This document shows, piece by piece, positions 5,741 through 5,958 of a stretch of DNA of 5,958 nucleotides. Source of the DNA: an uncultured Anaerosacchariphilus sp. (GTDB lineage: Bacteria > Bacillota > Clostridia > Lachnospirales > Lachnospiraceae); contig CAKROP010000144.1 of assembly GCA_934373375.1 (NCBI GenBank), positions 1 through 5,958 on the forward strand, given 5' to 3'. Below the pieces are notes generated by a model. The model had not been told where the DNA came from. It worked only from the letters and a program-made list of their open reading frames with translations, and did not search any database. Position 1 is the first letter of the stretch, and each line of letters opens with the position of its first letter. Position numbers and translations under genes: made by a program.

Positions 5741-5958
5741 TTGGCAAAAAGTAAAAAGACAAAAATACATAAAAGGATAGATGGTCAGCTTTTACAGATG
5801 AATAAGACATTTAGTAATCTCAAGATGAAACAGAAGGATAAGATTACAGGTTGGGTGTTTGAGGAATACAAAAAATATGTTACAGAGCATGATAAAGTAC
5901 CTGATTTACTGGCAGATGAACAGATTGTTGAAGCTGTACTTGATAAGATAAATGAGGC
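5741..5958 (+). CDS. Lys-rich hypothetical protein, TTG start, cut by the window end
   Basis: A frame starting with TTG at 5741 stays open for 72 codons to the window edge. AAAGGTGG (5726-5733) lies 7 nt upstream, and an in-frame TAA at 5717-5719 rules out an earlier start; no ATG or GTG start fits better. The product begins MAKSKKTKIHKRIDGQ, then QLLQMNKTFSNLKMKQKDKI, TGWVFEEYKKYVTEHDKVP and a helical EQIVEAVLDKINE. It is highly charged, apparently all alpha-helical, with no signal peptide or TM segment; the basic N-terminus would suit a nucleic-acid or ribosome contact, but that is a guess. I do not recognise the family. Its composition (roughly 30% GC in the parts I counted) is far from that of the upstream operon (about 55% in a sampled stretch), suggesting different ancestry. 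Confidence 0.65.
   Translation, partial: MAKSKKTKIHKRIDGQLLQMNKTFSNLKMKQKDKITGWVFEEYKKYVTEHDKVPDLLADEQIVEAVLDKINE

Noticed and set aside
1..5958. CRISPR arrays, tRNA/rRNA genes, IS elements, toxin-antitoxin or defence genes
   Set aside because: No regularly spaced repeats, tRNA-like cloverleaf, transposase motif or defence-family motif was seen on either strand.

Overview
The window reads as chromosomal DNA of a Gram-positive Bacillota (Firmicutes) bacterium, most likely a Clostridia/Lachnospiraceae-type gut anaerobe. The support is indirect: about 50-55% GC in the main genes, strong GGAGG-type ribosome binding sites, lipobox-type lipoproteins, short U-tailed terminators, and protein styles I associate with that group. 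No rRNA, tRNA, CRISPR array, transposase or phage gene is visible.

Layout, left to right. (1) Positions 1-121 hold the probable 3' end of an upstream gene and its intrinsic terminator. (2) Positions 122-295 look like a structured RNA or transcription attenuator. It has several stable stems, two pairs of mutually exclusive helices and a terminal intrinsic terminator; it matches no riboswitch class I can name. Positions 296-403 are A/G-rich and show nothing I can support. (3) A sigma-A-like promoter at about 404-431 leads into a tight three-gene operon (470-4327). The first gene encodes a 12-TM, MFS-like membrane protein with a cytoplasmic LuxR-type HTH. The second and third encode lipoproteins of 356 and 460 aa. 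The genes overlap by 23 and 4 bp and end at a strong terminator (4339-4380). (4) A 28-aa predicted single-pass membrane protein lies on the minus strand (4386-4472) with an excellent ribosome binding site. It is divergent from an AraC-family regulator (4614-5489). Both appear to be driven from overlapping promoters that share a perfectly palindromic -10 sequence, with a 7-bp inverted repeat beside it. (5) After the AraC gene the DNA becomes markedly AT-rich and holds a degenerate terminator-like remnant. An extended -10 promoter there precedes a TTG-started, Lys-rich reading frame that runs off the window.

How the parts may work together (inference): the operon looks like a membrane-embedded one-component regulator co-made with two surface lipoproteins. 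That suggests a sensing module in which the lipoproteins are partners or outputs of the LuxR-MFS protein. The AraC regulator and the small membrane protein form a second, separate regulatory unit.
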